Source: Bacteriovoracaceae bacterium UBA4097
GTDB lineage: Bacteria; Bdellovibrionota; Bacteriovoracia; Bacteriovoracales; Bacteriovoracaceae
Direction: 5' to 3'
DNA length: 64,000 nucleotides
Assembly (NCBI GenBank): GCA_002381765.1
Contig: DFXX01000037.1
Coordinates: 71,779-135,778 of the forward strand
Under the pieces are notes generated by a model, which was given only the letters and a program-made list of their open reading frames with translations, did not search any database and was not told the DNA's origin. The translations under genes were made by a program, and so were the position numbers. Position 1 is the stretch's first letter; every line of letters starts with the position of its first letter. Below are positions 27,319 to 36,519 of this stretch, piece by piece.

Positions 27319-27484
27319 GGAAGGCTCCTTAAATAATGGCCAAACGTTTTTACCTAGTACCTAAATATCCTCCAAAGCCGACTTTTCAGCAAGACGAAAC
27401 GAGCGAACTCAATCTAAATTGTTCACTATACAATTAATGATTAGTAAGCTACCTTTTTTCTTCCATTTTACTCTGGGAATGACC

Positions 27485-28723
27485 ATGAATGATACACAGC
27501 GCATAGTGATGACCGGCATAGGACTCACTGCACCTAATGGAAATAATCTAAGCGAATTTCGAAACGCACTTCTGAATTGTCAGTCCGGCGTGAAGCATGC
27601 CGAGATCCGTTATATGGGTCAGCAAGTTGCGGGCCTGTGTGATTTTGATGAATTTAAATATCAATCCAAGAAGCTTCGCCGTCGCGGAACTCGTGCGGGA
27701 AGTATATCTATCTATTGCGCTAATGAGGCCATAGCCGATTCAGCTCTTCCTTGGAGTGATATCGATAAGTCCATGGTGGGTGTTTATCTCGGTATCACTG
27801 AGCATGGAAATGTAGAAACCGAAAACGAAATCTATGATATGCACCAGAATAATCTTGATTGGAAGCTCTGGTCCCCTCACCATAATCCAAGAACTGTTGC
27901 CAATTCTCCTGCGGGTGAGGTGACACTTAATCTGAATATTACTGGACCTCATTATACTCTGGGCTCAGCATGTGCTGGTGGTAATGTGGGTATCATCCAA
28001 GGTGTTCAGCAGTTACTTTTGGGTGAAGTGGATGTAGCATTGGTGGGTGGAGTTTCTGAATCTCCTCAGACCTTTGGCATCTTTGCCGCCTTTGCGGCCC
28101 AGGGAGCACTCGCCCATCACGAAGATGCTAGTAAGGCTTCTAGACCCATGGATAAGAACAGAAATGGTATTGCGATCTCTGAAGGGGGTTGCATCTATGT
28201 TCTTGAGCGCCTCTCGGATGCTAAGAAGAGAAATGCCAAGATCTATGCCGAGATCGTAGGATACGCTATTAATTCAGATGCTACCGATTTTGTGAATCCT
28301 AATAGTGAGAGACAAGTTCAGTGTATGCATAAGGCGATTAAGCGAGCAGGGCTCAAGGTTTCGGATATCGATATTGTGAACATGCATGCTACCGGAACGG
28401 GAGCAGGGGACATTTCAGAATCAAGGGCCGTGCGTGATGCCTTTGCTGATTCCGATAGAACCTATGTGAACTTCACTAAGGGTCATATCGGTCACTGTAT
28501 GGGAGCAGCAGGAGCTCTAGAACTAGCTGGGAATCTTCCAAGCTTTGTAGACGGTGTGGTTCATCCGGGAATGAATGTCACGGAATTAGATCCTGACTGC
28601 GCTATTAAGAATCTTGTCTTCAATGAGCCGAAGCACATTGGAGAAGTAAATTATATCCTCAATAATTCCTTCGGAATGCTGGGGATCAACTCTGCACTTA
28701 TAGTTAAAAAATATACTGCTTAA
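27485..28723 (+). CDS. FabF-like beta-ketoacyl-ACP synthase
   Basis: A 412-residue condensing enzyme of the KAS I/II type. The thiolase-fold active site is complete: nucleophile Cys163 in GSACAGGN, first His in NMHATGTGAGD and second His in GHIGHCMGAAGA. The departure from the usual N-x-HGTST and KS-x-TGH wording suggests a specialised ketosynthase, as in aryl-polyene or ladderane-like clusters, not the housekeeping FabF. I start at ATG 27485 because GGGA lies 6 nt upstream; an in-frame ATG at 27479 is also possible. It opens the ole operon and is followed at 11 nt by its probable carrier protein. Confidence 0.92.
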   Translation: MNDTQRIVMTGIGLTAPNGNNLSEFRNALLNCQSGVKHAEIRYMGQQVAGLCDFDEFKYQSKKLRRRGTRAGSISIYCANEAIADSALPWSDIDKSMVGVYLGITEHGNVETENEIYDMHQNNLDWKLWSPHHNPRTVANSPAGEVTLNLNITGPHYTLGSACAGGNVGIIQGVQQLLLGEVDVALVGGVSESPQTFGIFAAFAAQGALAHHEDASKASRPMDKNRNGIAISEGGCIYVLERLSDAKKRNAKIYAEIVGYAINSDATDFVNPNSERQVQCMHKAIKRAGLKVSDIDIVNMHATGTGAGDISESRAVRDAFADSDRTYVNFTKGHIGHCMGAAGALELAGNLPSFVDGVVHPGMNVTELDPDCAIKNLVFNEPKHIGEVNYILNNSFGMLGINSALIVKKYTA

Positions 28724-28734
28724 GGAGCTCGAAT

Positions 28735-28980
28735 ATGACAGCTGCAAATGTTCGTCAGATTGTTTTAGACATTATTTCTGATATCGCCCCGGATGAAGAT
28801 GTATCAACACTTGATGATTCAAAGTCACTTCGTGAACAGTTGGATCTGGATTCTATGGACTTTCTAGATATCGTTATGGAGCTTCGTAAACGCCATAAGG
28901 TGGAAGTGCCTCAGGAAGATTATCCAAAACTCGCGACGCTTGAGAGCTGTGTAAGCTACCTGTCTCCTAAGTTCGCTTAA
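28735..28980 (+). CDS. Acyl carrier protein
   Basis: An 81-residue acidic four-helix carrier. Ser40 in LDLDSMDFLD is the phosphopantetheine site (D-S-M variant of D-S-L). The C-terminal half, RKRHKVEVPQEDYPKLATLESCVSYL, is typical of dedicated, pathway-specific ACPs. AAGGAG precedes the ATG. Wedged 11 nt after the ketosynthase and 9 nt before the flavoprotein, it probably carries the growing chain for this cluster and not bulk fatty acid synthesis. Confidence 0.92.
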   Translation: MTAANVRQIVLDIISDIAPDEDVSTLDDSKSLREQLDLDSMDFLDIVMELRKRHKVEVPQEDYPKLATLESCVSYLSPKFA

Positions 28981-28989
28981 GTCATTCAC

Positions 28990-30393
28990 ATGAAATACGA
29001 TGCTATAGTCATAGGTGCCGGAATGTCGGGACTGGCCGCTGGCATCCGACTGGCCATGTTTGACAAGAAAGTTGTCATCCTGGAGAAGCACTCCATTCCG
29101 GGAGGACTCAATTCCTATTATCAAAGAAAGAACTTTGATAAGGGTGGCATCCGTCAGTTTGATGTGGGTCTTCATGCACTCACGAATTTTATTAAGAAGG
29201 GAGAGAAGGGAAAGCCCTTCTCAAAACTCTTAAAGCAGCTCAGGTTATCTTATGATGATTTTAAGCTGTGCCCTCAGTCCTACTCAAAGATTCTTTTTCC
29301 TGATTACTCCCTTTCTTTTTCCAATGAGTTTGAACTTCTGCAAAATGAAGTGATGGAGAAGTTCCCACGGGAAAAAGATAATTTCATGAAGCTCGTCACT
29401 CGTGTGAGGGACTTTAATGAACTGGATTTAACTATTAGTTATTCTTCTTCTCGCGAGGTCTTGCGGGAGATCATCCAGGATGAAGTCCTGATTGAAATGA
29501 TTCTCTGTCCTCTTCTCATCTACGGCTCGGCCTGGGAAGATGACATGGATTTTGCTCAGTTTGTGATTATGTTCAAGTCTCTTTACTTTGAGGGCTTTTC
29601 TCGCCCCGAAGGCGGAGTGAGAACTATCATAACTCTCTTAATGGAGAAGCTTAAATCCGTGGGGGGAGAGATCCGCTTTAAGACACCTGTTTCTGAGATT
29701 ATCACCCAAGATGGTAAGGCCATAGGTGTGAAGATTGGGGACGAGGAAATTCATGCTCCGGTGATTCTTTCAAGCATTGGTCTCCCGGAGACGGCAAAGA
29801 TCACTCAAGCTCTTCATGAGAAAATGAATCCACCTATTGGGGCCATGACTTTTTTAGAAAGTATTTTTGTCTTGGATAAAAAGATTCCACTTGAGAAGAA
29901 TGACTCCACCATTATTTTTTATAATGATTCTTCAAAATATACTTATCGACCTGCTCAGAATTTCTTCGATCCGTCTTCGGCGGTTATTTGCTTTCCAGAT
30001 AACTATGAGCCGCTAGTTCGAGAAGGTGAAGGAGTGGTGAGAATTACCTATATGGCCAACTATTCTCAGTGGAAGGAGCTTCCTCGCCCACAGTATGAAG
30101 AGAAGAAGGCAGAAGTGGCAGAGAGTGCTCTTCATCTTTTGAAAAAAGTTATTACAGGTTTTGATGAGAAGGTTCTGTTTAAAGATGTCTTTAGTCCCAC
30201 CACTATCGAGCGCTATACCTGGCATCTGGATGGCACGGTCTATGGTTCTACCGAGAAGAGCCGGGATGGGAGAACTCCTATTCAGGGATTATTTATTATA
30301 GGAACTGATCAAGGCTTCTTAGGTATAGTGGGCTCCCTTCTATCGGGAATATCCATGGCCAATCTCCATGGTCTTATGGGAGCGGAAGCATGA
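28990..30393 (+). CDS. CrtI-like FAD-dependent oxidoreductase (phytoene desaturase family)
   Basis: A 467-residue flavoprotein with N-terminal FAD motif GAGMSGLAAG and EKHSIPGG, the FDVGLHALT segment, and the C-terminal LFIIGTDQGFLGIVGSLLSG that closes the FAD site in phytoene desaturases, carotenoid isomerases and retinol saturases. No phytoene synthase is in view, and the gene lies between an ACP and oleA (ATGA overlap), so its substrate is more likely an acyl chain than a carotenoid. A second homologue lies at 38490-39941 in the facing operon. Reaction direction is not known. Confidence 0.85.
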   Translation: MKYDAIVIGAGMSGLAAGIRLAMFDKKVVILEKHSIPGGLNSYYQRKNFDKGGIRQFDVGLHALTNFIKKGEKGKPFSKLLKQLRLSYDDFKLCPQSYSKILFPDYSLSFSNEFELLQNEVMEKFPREKDNFMKLVTRVRDFNELDLTISYSSSREVLREIIQDEVLIEMILCPLLIYGSAWEDDMDFAQFVIMFKSLYFEGFSRPEGGVRTIITLLMEKLKSVGGEIRFKTPVSEIITQDGKAIGVKIGDEEIHAPVILSSIGLPETAKITQALHEKMNPPIGAMTFLESIFVLDKKIPLEKNDSTIIFYNDSSKYTYRPAQNFFDPSSAVICFPDNYEPLVREGEGVVRITYMANYSQWKELPRPQYEEKKAEVAESALHLLKKVITGFDEKVLFKDVFSPTTIERYTWHLDGTVYGSTEKSRDGRTPIQGLFIIGTDQGFLGIVGSLLSGISMANLHGLMGAEA

Positions 30394-31418
30394 AATTAAA
30401 AAACGTCAGACTCTTGTCCTGGGGATATGAGGAGCCTGAGAGCTTTCTCACCTCTGATGAGATTGAAGAAGAGCTGAGTGAGCTTTATAAAAGAGCAAAG
30501 CTTCCTGAGGGGAGGCTTGAGCTGCAAACTGGGATTAAGCGCCGGGGTCTGTGGAAGAAGGGTACTCGTCCGAGCTCTATTGCGACCCTTGCTGCTGAAA
30601 AAGCGATTAAAGATTTTCCCCGTGAGAAGATTGATCTCTTAATTCATGCTTCTGTATGTCGCGATTTTTTAGAACCCGCTACGGCCGCTCAGGTTCATCA
30701 TAATCTGAGACTCTCTCCTCACTGCATGATCTCGGATCTCTCCAACGCTTGCCTGGGAGTGATGTCGAGTATTCTTATGGCAGGGCAGATGATTGAGAAT
30801 GGTGCGATTAAGTCTGCTCTCATTGTATCTGGTGAGAACGCAGGCCCCCTCATTGAGGAGACTCTTAATCATCTTAAAAATGATCCCTTAATGGATCGGA
30901 AAAAAATAAAACCCTTTATCGCAAGCCTCACCATTGGTTCGGCCGGTGTGGCCTTTCTTATCACTCATAGCGATCTCGCTCCTCATTCTCCCATCATTCT
31001 TGGGGGCTCAAGCCTCACGGATTCCAATGCGGTGGAACTCTGCCAAGGGGATGGGTCGACTCAGGGACTGATGATGGAGACGGATTCAGAGGCCCTGATG
31101 ATCGCTGGAATTAAGTTATCTAAGAGCAACTGGGAAAAGTGCAAGAATGTTTTGGGATGGAAGAATAGTGATGTGGATAAAATCATTCCTCATCAAGTGG
31201 GATCAGCTCACCGCCTGGGGCTTCTGACTCAGTTGGAGCTTCCCTTAGATCGGGATTATCAGACCTATGAGCAATTTGGAAATACAGGGTCGGCAGCATT
31301 GCCTTTGACTCTGGTTAAGGCCAGTGAACATAATTTTTTAAAGTCAGGCGATAAAGTGGCCCTTCTAGGTATTGGAAGTGGGCTCACCAGCATTATGCTG
31401 GGATTGGAGTGGAAATGA
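30390..31418 (+). CDS. oleA: OleA, thiolase-fold acyl-CoA head-to-head condensing enzyme
   Basis: A 342-residue FabH-like enzyme that joins two long-chain acyl thioesters by non-decarboxylative Claisen condensation to a 2-alkyl-3-oxo acid. Catalytic Cys121 lies in SNACLGVMSS, as in OleA; VCRDFLEPATA, the late catalytic His in IIPHQVGSAHR and Asn in FGNTGSAALP are seen. Followed directly by oleB, oleC and oleD homologues, which makes the OleA call firm. ATGA overlap with the flavoprotein gene. Confidence 0.93.
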   Translation: MKLKNVRLLSWGYEEPESFLTSDEIEEELSELYKRAKLPEGRLELQTGIKRRGLWKKGTRPSSIATLAAEKAIKDFPREKIDLLIHASVCRDFLEPATAAQVHHNLRLSPHCMISDLSNACLGVMSSILMAGQMIENGAIKSALIVSGENAGPLIEETLNHLKNDPLMDRKKIKPFIASLTIGSAGVAFLITHSDLAPHSPIILGGSSLTDSNAVELCQGDGSTQGLMMETDSEALMIAGIKLSKSNWEKCKNVLGWKNSDVDKIIPHQVGSAHRLGLLTQLELPLDRDYQTYEQFGNTGSAALPLTLVKASEHNFLKSGDKVALLGIGSGLTSIMLGLEWK

Positions 31419-32293
31419 ATGAAATGAGAGAACGTATCAAGACTCTGGGTTTAGAGAAGGCCTATCCCTTTCGTTCTCAATTTCTCCAGTTAGGAGATCA
31501 TGGCATTCATTATGTGGATGAAGGGAAGGGGCAACCTATCCTGATGCTGCATGGAAATCCCACCTGGTCATTCTACTACCGAAATCTTATTCAGACTTTT
31601 TCTTCAAAGTTCAGAACCATCGTTCCCGATCATATGGGTTGTGGCTTCTCTGATAAGCCTCAGGATTATGAATATACTCTAGAGAATCATATTCAGAATG
31701 CCTATAAACTGATTCGTTTCTTAGAACTTAAGCAGATCATTCTGATTGTGCATGATTGGGGTGGTGCTATTGGAATGGGACTTGCTACCCGTTATCCAGA
31801 ACTGTTTGATAAGATCATTATTCTAAATACTGCGGCCTTTCCGAGTCCTCATATCCCAAAAAGAATCAATCTTTTAAGACAAGGGAAGGTGGGAGAGTTT
31901 CTGACTCGCAAATTTAATCTTTTTGCCTGGCCCGCGACTTTTATGACGACTGAGAAGCCTCTACCGAAGGCGATAAAACAGGCCTATCTCTTGCCTTATA
32001 ATTCCTGGGAGAACCGCATCGCTGTGTCGCGCTTTGTGCAGGATATTCCTATGGAAAAAGAGCATAGAACCTATAAAACCTTACGAGAGATTGAAGTGAA
32101 GCTTCCTCTTTTGAAACAGAAAAAACTTATTCTCTGGGGTGGAAAGGATTTTTGCTTTAATCAACATTTCTTTGAGAAATGGATCTCTATTTATCCGGAT
32201 GCAGATGCTCAGTGGTTTGCTAATGCCGGTCATTACATACTGGAAGATGCTAAAGACGAAGTGACTCAAAAAATCTGGGAGTTTATCAGATGA
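31415..32293 (+). CDS. oleB: OleB, beta-lactone decarboxylase (alpha/beta hydrolase)
   Basis: A 292-residue hydrolase related to haloalkane dehalogenases. From ATG 31415, which overlaps the oleA stop (ATGA), the nucleophile is Asp114 in VHDWGGAIG; the oxyanion LHGNPTW and catalytic His in NAGHYILEDA are present. In the ole pathway OleB decarboxylates the beta-lactone made by OleC to give a cis-olefin. GGAG lies 5 nt before the start; a GTG at 31409 is open but less likely. Unfused here, unlike OleBC fusions of some actinobacteria. Confidence 0.92.
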   Translation: MNEMRERIKTLGLEKAYPFRSQFLQLGDHGIHYVDEGKGQPILMLHGNPTWSFYYRNLIQTFSSKFRTIVPDHMGCGFSDKPQDYEYTLENHIQNAYKLIRFLELKQIILIVHDWGGAIGMGLATRYPELFDKIIILNTAAFPSPHIPKRINLLRQGKVGEFLTRKFNLFAWPATFMTTEKPLPKAIKQAYLLPYNSWENRIAVSRFVQDIPMEKEHRTYKTLREIEVKLPLLKQKKLILWGGKDFCFNQHFFEKWISIYPDADAQWFANAGHYILEDAKDEVTQKIWEFIR

Positions 32294-33945
32294 ATATCGC
32301 CCACCGAATATCCGAGGTCGCTAAAAAATTTCCTCATAAAAAATCGGTGGTATTCTCTAAGCTTGATCAGGGAAGCTATTCTTATCCTTTTTATACTTTT
32401 TCGGAATTTGAAGAGCGCTCAAATCAAATGGCGAGCTTCTTCAAAGATAAGGGCATAGGCCCGGGCATGAGAACGCTTCTCTTTGTGAAGCCTTGTCTTG
32501 ATTTTTCAGTCATAACATTCGCTCTCTTTAAAGTAGGTGCTATTCCTGTTCTGATCGATCCCGGTATGGGAATTAAAAATCTACTCTCATCGATTAAGCA
32601 AGTAAGACCCGAGGCCATGATCTCTATAGGAAAAGTCCATTGGATCCGAAGAATTTTGAGATCGGCCTTTAGAAGTATAAAAGTTAAAATCTCTCTTACT
32701 CCTGTAGGAGGCTCGACTCATCATCTTTATGAGAATCTCTCTTTAATGAGTAAGAGCTTTGATATTTGTGAGGTTAATCCTTCTGATACATCGGCGATTC
32801 TATTTACTAGCGGAGGTACCGGAATTCCTAAAGGAGTGATTTACACTCACGGAATCATGAATGCCCAGACCGATGCTTTAAAAGAGATGTTCTCGTTAGA
32901 TGAGAGGCACATCGATCTTCCGGCCTTCCCGCTATTTGCTCTCTTCACTCTTGCTATGGGAATGACTTCGGTTATTCCTGATATGGATCCAACGAGGCCC
33001 GCGATGGTTGATCCCAAAAAACTTGTGAGAAATATTCTTGAGCAGGGGGCAACCTTTGTGGCAGGCTCTCCGGCCATATGGGAGCGAGTAGGGCGCTATT
33101 GCCTTCGACATAATATCCAATTGGGTTCAGTGAAGTATGTTGTGATGTTTGGAGCTCCCGTGAGGAGTGAGATTCATGAGATGTATAGAAAGATTCTTCC
33201 CTTTGGAGATACCTATACCCCTTATGGAGCGACCGAGTGTCTGCCAGTTTCTCTTATTTCAGGCAGAGAGATTCTTAAAGGAAAAGCAGAAGAATCTAAA
33301 AAAGGATTGGGAACATGTGTCGGTCGAGCGGTACCCGGAGTAGAAATAAGAATTATTAAAACTTCGGATATTCCGAAAGATGATCTTTCTGAGCTACCTA
33401 CTGGTAGCGTAGGAGAAATCGTGGTTTCTGGCACCCAGGTGACACCGGCCTATTTTGAAATGGAAGAAGAGACCAAGAAGGCCAAGATCAATGCCGACGG
33501 AAAGCTCTGGCACCGCATGGGAGACATAGGTTGGTTAGATCAAGACAATAATCTGTGGTTTTTGGGGCGAAAGGCCCACCGTGTAGAGATTGATTCTGAG
33601 ACGGTTTTTTACCCACTGCAAATTGAGGCCATCTTCAATCAGCATCCTATGGTGAAAAGATCGGCCCTTGTTCACTTAAAGTCCAAGAATGAAGTCACTC
33701 CCGGTCTTGTCATAGAGAGGCATGATGGGCAGACTAGATTCGATCCTGACTTCCTCCGAGAGCTAAGTGCTCTTAGTGAAGAAACCGAGGCTTCTCAAAA
33801 AATTACACGCTTCTTTTTACACCGATCATTTCCCGTGGATGTCAGACACAATATTAAAATTGATCGGATAAAACTTTCTCATTGGGCCCAGGAAAATGGG
33901 GGAGACCTATGTCAAAAAAATCAGAACACTACGCCGTCAAAGTAG
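32290..33945 (+). CDS. oleC: OleC, beta-lactone synthetase (AMP-forming family)
   Basis: A 551-residue member of the ANL adenylating superfamily. ATP P-loop FTSGGTGIPKG, motif PYGATECLP, WHRMGDIGWLD and the late KIDR lysine are visible. In ole clusters this enzyme converts 2-alkyl-3-hydroxy acid to a cis-beta-lactone using ATP. The P-loop has Gly-Gly-Thr where acyl-CoA ligases have Gly-Ser/Thr-Thr. Overlaps oleB by 4 nt and the membrane protein gene by 37 nt. Confidence 0.92.
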   Translation: MNIAHRISEVAKKFPHKKSVVFSKLDQGSYSYPFYTFSEFEERSNQMASFFKDKGIGPGMRTLLFVKPCLDFSVITFALFKVGAIPVLIDPGMGIKNLLSSIKQVRPEAMISIGKVHWIRRILRSAFRSIKVKISLTPVGGSTHHLYENLSLMSKSFDICEVNPSDTSAILFTSGGTGIPKGVIYTHGIMNAQTDALKEMFSLDERHIDLPAFPLFALFTLAMGMTSVIPDMDPTRPAMVDPKKLVRNILEQGATFVAGSPAIWERVGRYCLRHNIQLGSVKYVVMFGAPVRSEIHEMYRKILPFGDTYTPYGATECLPVSLISGREILKGKAEESKKGLGTCVGRAVPGVEIRIIKTSDIPKDDLSELPTGSVGEIVVSGTQVTPAYFEMEEETKKAKINADGKLWHRMGDIGWLDQDNNLWFLGRKAHRVEIDSETVFYPLQIEAIFNQHPMVKRSALVHLKSKNEVTPGLVIERHDGQTRFDPDFLRELSALSEETEASQKITRFFLHRSFPVDVRHNIKIDRIKLSHWAQENGGDLCQKNQNTTPSK

Positions 33946-35015
33946 TCTATGTCCTAGGTTTAGTCCTCTTTGGAATTTTTCTTATCTCTCCCTTTCTCAT
34001 TCCCATCGTCTTTGCTGCAACCATTTCCTTAGCGATGTACCCTTTGCAGCTGATGCTTGAGAATAAAGGTGTGAAGAGAAAGCTCGCAGCGGGAATTCTC
34101 ACAAGTACCTTTGCCATCGTGATTTCCATTCCCTTCTCTTTTTTTCTCGCTAAAGGAACCATTGCTGTCACTCAGCAGTTGGAGAAATTTCAAACCGATG
34201 CGAGGTATAGAAATCAGGGGGTGCAATCCATTATTCAAATGTTGAAGAATCAATTGATCGATGGAGTTCATTTCTATTCAGAGAGCTTAGGTATTGATAC
34301 CTATCTCACTGATGCTCGAATTGATTCCTATTTCATAAAAGTAAATACCTTCTTCTTGAATTTCTTTCAGGACATTGCCGCAGGTCTTCCCACGGTTTTC
34401 TTATTCTTTCTGGTGATGGTTGCCTGCACATATTCCTTCTTAAAGAATGCTGCTGGAGTGAGAAAATTTTTTCAAAGTCTATTGGGTTTAGATGAATCCC
34501 GCATGGAGCATCTGATTCGGATTTTTATTACAGATTCTCGACAAGTCTACGTTACCAATATCGTCACCGGGGGGTTCCAGTCCCTTTGTGTGGCCACCGG
34601 GGTAGGCCTATTGGGTCTCGGAGATTTCTTCTTAGTCTTCTTTATCACCTTGATCCTCTCCTTTATCCCTGTCATCGGTGCGGCCCCTGTAGCCTTTGTA
34701 TTCGGAATAATCGCTTTCTTTAAAGGTGAGACCACTGCGGCCATTATCATCGTTTGTGTGGGTATGTTTACTGGAGTCATCGATAATATCTTAAGGCCTT
34801 ATCTCGCTTCCATGGGTGAGAGTCGTATTCCTCCTATTGCGGCCTTTGTGTGTGTAGTCGGTGGTGCCATTGTCTTTGGCTTTCCCGGGCTCTTTATTGG
34901 ACTATTAATTGGCTCATTTGCCTATGATACTCTGCCTTTTTTCTGGGATGAAGTTGTTGCAAACAACACTAAGAATGCGTCACCCATTATTGTTGATGAT
35001 GAAATAGACGAATGA
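33909..35015 (+). CDS. AI-2E family transporter (TqsA/PerM-like)
   Basis: A 368-residue integral membrane protein with about eight transmembrane segments and the long amphipathic region between segments 3 and 4 (residues about 70-150). Typical family wording includes SFIPVIGAAPVAF, GVIDNILRPYL and GFPGLFIGLLIG. I start at ATG 33909 because GGGGGAG is 5 nt upstream; upstream codons to 33882 are read-through of oleC. Start lies within oleC (37-nt overlap), and oleD follows after 24 nt, so it is made with the hydrocarbon enzymes. It may move product, precursor or a signal; unknown. Confidence 0.88.
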   Translation: MSKKSEHYAVKVVYVLGLVLFGIFLISPFLIPIVFAATISLAMYPLQLMLENKGVKRKLAAGILTSTFAIVISIPFSFFLAKGTIAVTQQLEKFQTDARYRNQGVQSIIQMLKNQLIDGVHFYSESLGIDTYLTDARIDSYFIKVNTFFLNFFQDIAAGLPTVFLFFLVMVACTYSFLKNAAGVRKFFQSLLGLDESRMEHLIRIFITDSRQVYVTNIVTGGFQSLCVATGVGLLGLGDFFLVFFITLILSFIPVIGAAPVAFVFGIIAFFKGETTAAIIIVCVGMFTGVIDNILRPYLASMGESRIPPIAAFVCVVGGAIVFGFPGLFIGLLIGSFAYDTLPFFWDEVVANNTKNASPIIVDDEIDE

Positions 35016-35039
35016 GGCCCCGGGCCTTATGATACTCTC

Positions 35040-36041
35040 ATGCGCATTCTGGTAACTGGTGGAGGAGGTTTTCTTGGAACCTTCCTCATCAAAGAACTTC
35101 TAAAAAATTCTCAATACATCGTGACCAATTTTTCTCGTCACAGCTATTCTCATTTGGAAGATTTAGGTGTTCCGACCATTAAGGGTGATTTAAGACAAAA
35201 GAGCGATGTGGAAAAGGCCCTGAGTTTTGGCTTTGATGCCATTTTTCATGTGGCGGCCCTCGCCGGAGTTTGGGGAAAGTATCAGGAATATTACGATATA
35301 AATTTTCTCGGAACTAAAAATCTTCTGGAAGCCGCTCGAGTAACCGGTATCAAGCGCTTCATCTATACCTCAACTCCCTCGGTGGTCTTTGGTAAAGATG
35401 ATCTTTTAGGGGTGGGGGAAGAGTGTCCCTATCCTCAAAAGCATCTCACGGCCTATGCTGAGACCAAGACAATGGCCGAGAAGCTCGTCCTCGAGGCCAA
35501 TGATAGTCATGAGTTCATGACGTGCGCTTTAAGACCTCATCTCATCTGGGGTCCAGGAGATCCACATCTTTTTCCCAGGGTGATTCAAAAAGGGAAGGAG
35601 GGCAAGCTTCGGGTGGTAGGAGACGGAGAGAATCTGGTTGATATCATCTATGTTGAAAATGCGGCCATGGCCCATGTCCAGGCCTTCGAGGCCTTAAAAC
35701 CGGGATCGACTGTTTGCGGGCAGGCCTATTTTATAGGACAAGAGCGACCAGTTAAGCTCTGGGATTTTATTAATCAAGTTTTGGGCTTTATGAAGATCGG
35801 GCCGGTGATGAAATCTATCGATATTCAAACTGCCTATCGTTTGGGTTGGCTATTAGAGAAGGCCTTTATGTTAGGGGGTATTCAAAAACCTGAACCCCCG
35901 ATGACGCGATTCGTTGCGCTTAACCTCGGGAAATCCCATTACTTCTCCCAAGAAAGGGCAAAGAAGGATTTTGGCTACTATCCACGGGTTAGCATTGAAG
36001 AGGGCCTCAAGCGAACTTTTGCTCACCGTGATATCCTATAA
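35040..36041 (+). CDS. oleD: OleD, 2-alkyl-3-oxoalkanoate reductase
   Basis: A 333-residue extended SDR that reduces the OleA product to the 2-alkyl-3-hydroxy acid. It shows the NADP-binding GGGGFLG, HVAALAGVWGK (the OleD wording), the catalytic Y-x3-K in AYAETK and LRPHLIWGPGD. Last gene of the rightward ole operon; the following secreted-protein gene has its own Shine-Dalgarno 64 nt on. Identity rests on motifs and on adjacency to oleABC. Confidence 0.92.
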   Translation: MRILVTGGGGFLGTFLIKELLKNSQYIVTNFSRHSYSHLEDLGVPTIKGDLRQKSDVEKALSFGFDAIFHVAALAGVWGKYQEYYDINFLGTKNLLEAARVTGIKRFIYTSTPSVVFGKDDLLGVGEECPYPQKHLTAYAETKTMAEKLVLEANDSHEFMTCALRPHLIWGPGDPHLFPRVIQKGKEGKLRVVGDGENLVDIIYVENAAMAHVQAFEALKPGSTVCGQAYFIGQERPVKLWDFINQVLGFMKIGPVMKSIDIQTAYRLGWLLEKAFMLGGIQKPEPPMTRFVALNLGKSHYFSQERAKKDFGYYPRVSIEEGLKRTFAHRDIL

Positions 36042-36105
36042 AATTGAGCTAACCCCTCCCACAAGTCTTTCTTATCTGCTATAGGTCTAAGCATTGGAGA
36101 ACTCT

Positions 36106-36519
36106 ATGAAAAATTTCATTCTTGCTACTTTGACTCTTATGCTTTCTGTTTCTGCCTTTGCGGTAGAAATATCGGCCCCAGATGCCCTTCTTAGTATCCT
36201 TCGCCCAGGAGTTTATACAGGTGTAAATTCTGATTGCACGATGACCTTAGAAGAGTATCAGGATGGTGTCCTGGTTACTGCTCAAAAGGGAAATAAAAAG
36301 CTTCAGAGATTCGTTCAAGACGGCACTCAGTACCGCTTGCGTCCAGCTCGCTATTTTCTTTCTTCTGAACGCTCACAGGCAAGAAATTCTGTAAACTACA
36401 CCGAAGAAATCTTCATGACTCGCGCTAGTCACCTTGGTCAATACATGGTGGTGGAGCATATTAAGGTAGATAATAGAAGAAGCCAGAAAGAAACTATCGA
36501 GTGTGAAGTTTCTTTTTAG
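36106..36519 (+). CDS. Small secreted protein of unknown function
   Basis: From ATG 36106 (TTGGAGA 6 nt upstream) the product has 137 residues with signal peptide MKNFILATLTLMLSVSAFA. The mature chain of about 118 residues is beta-rich with two cysteines (SDCTM, IECEV) near its ends, likely a disulfide closing a small barrel. It recalls many small periplasmic proteins of Bdellovibrio-like bacteria. A TGC-TATAGG extended -10-like box lies 25 nt before the start, so it may have its own promoter. Overlaps fabI by 4 nt, convergently. Confidence 0.7.
   Translation: MKNFILATLTLMLSVSAFAVEISAPDALLSILRPGVYTGVNSDCTMTLEEYQDGVLVTAQKGNKKLQRFVQDGTQYRLRPARYFLSSERSQARNSVNYTEEIFMTRASHLGQYMVVEHIKVDNRRSQKETIECEVSF

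Noticed and set aside
23790..27358. 12-base match TTTTTACCTAGT at 23790 and 27347
   Set aside because: Twelve-base matches are expected many times by chance in 64 kb; no extended similarity around them.
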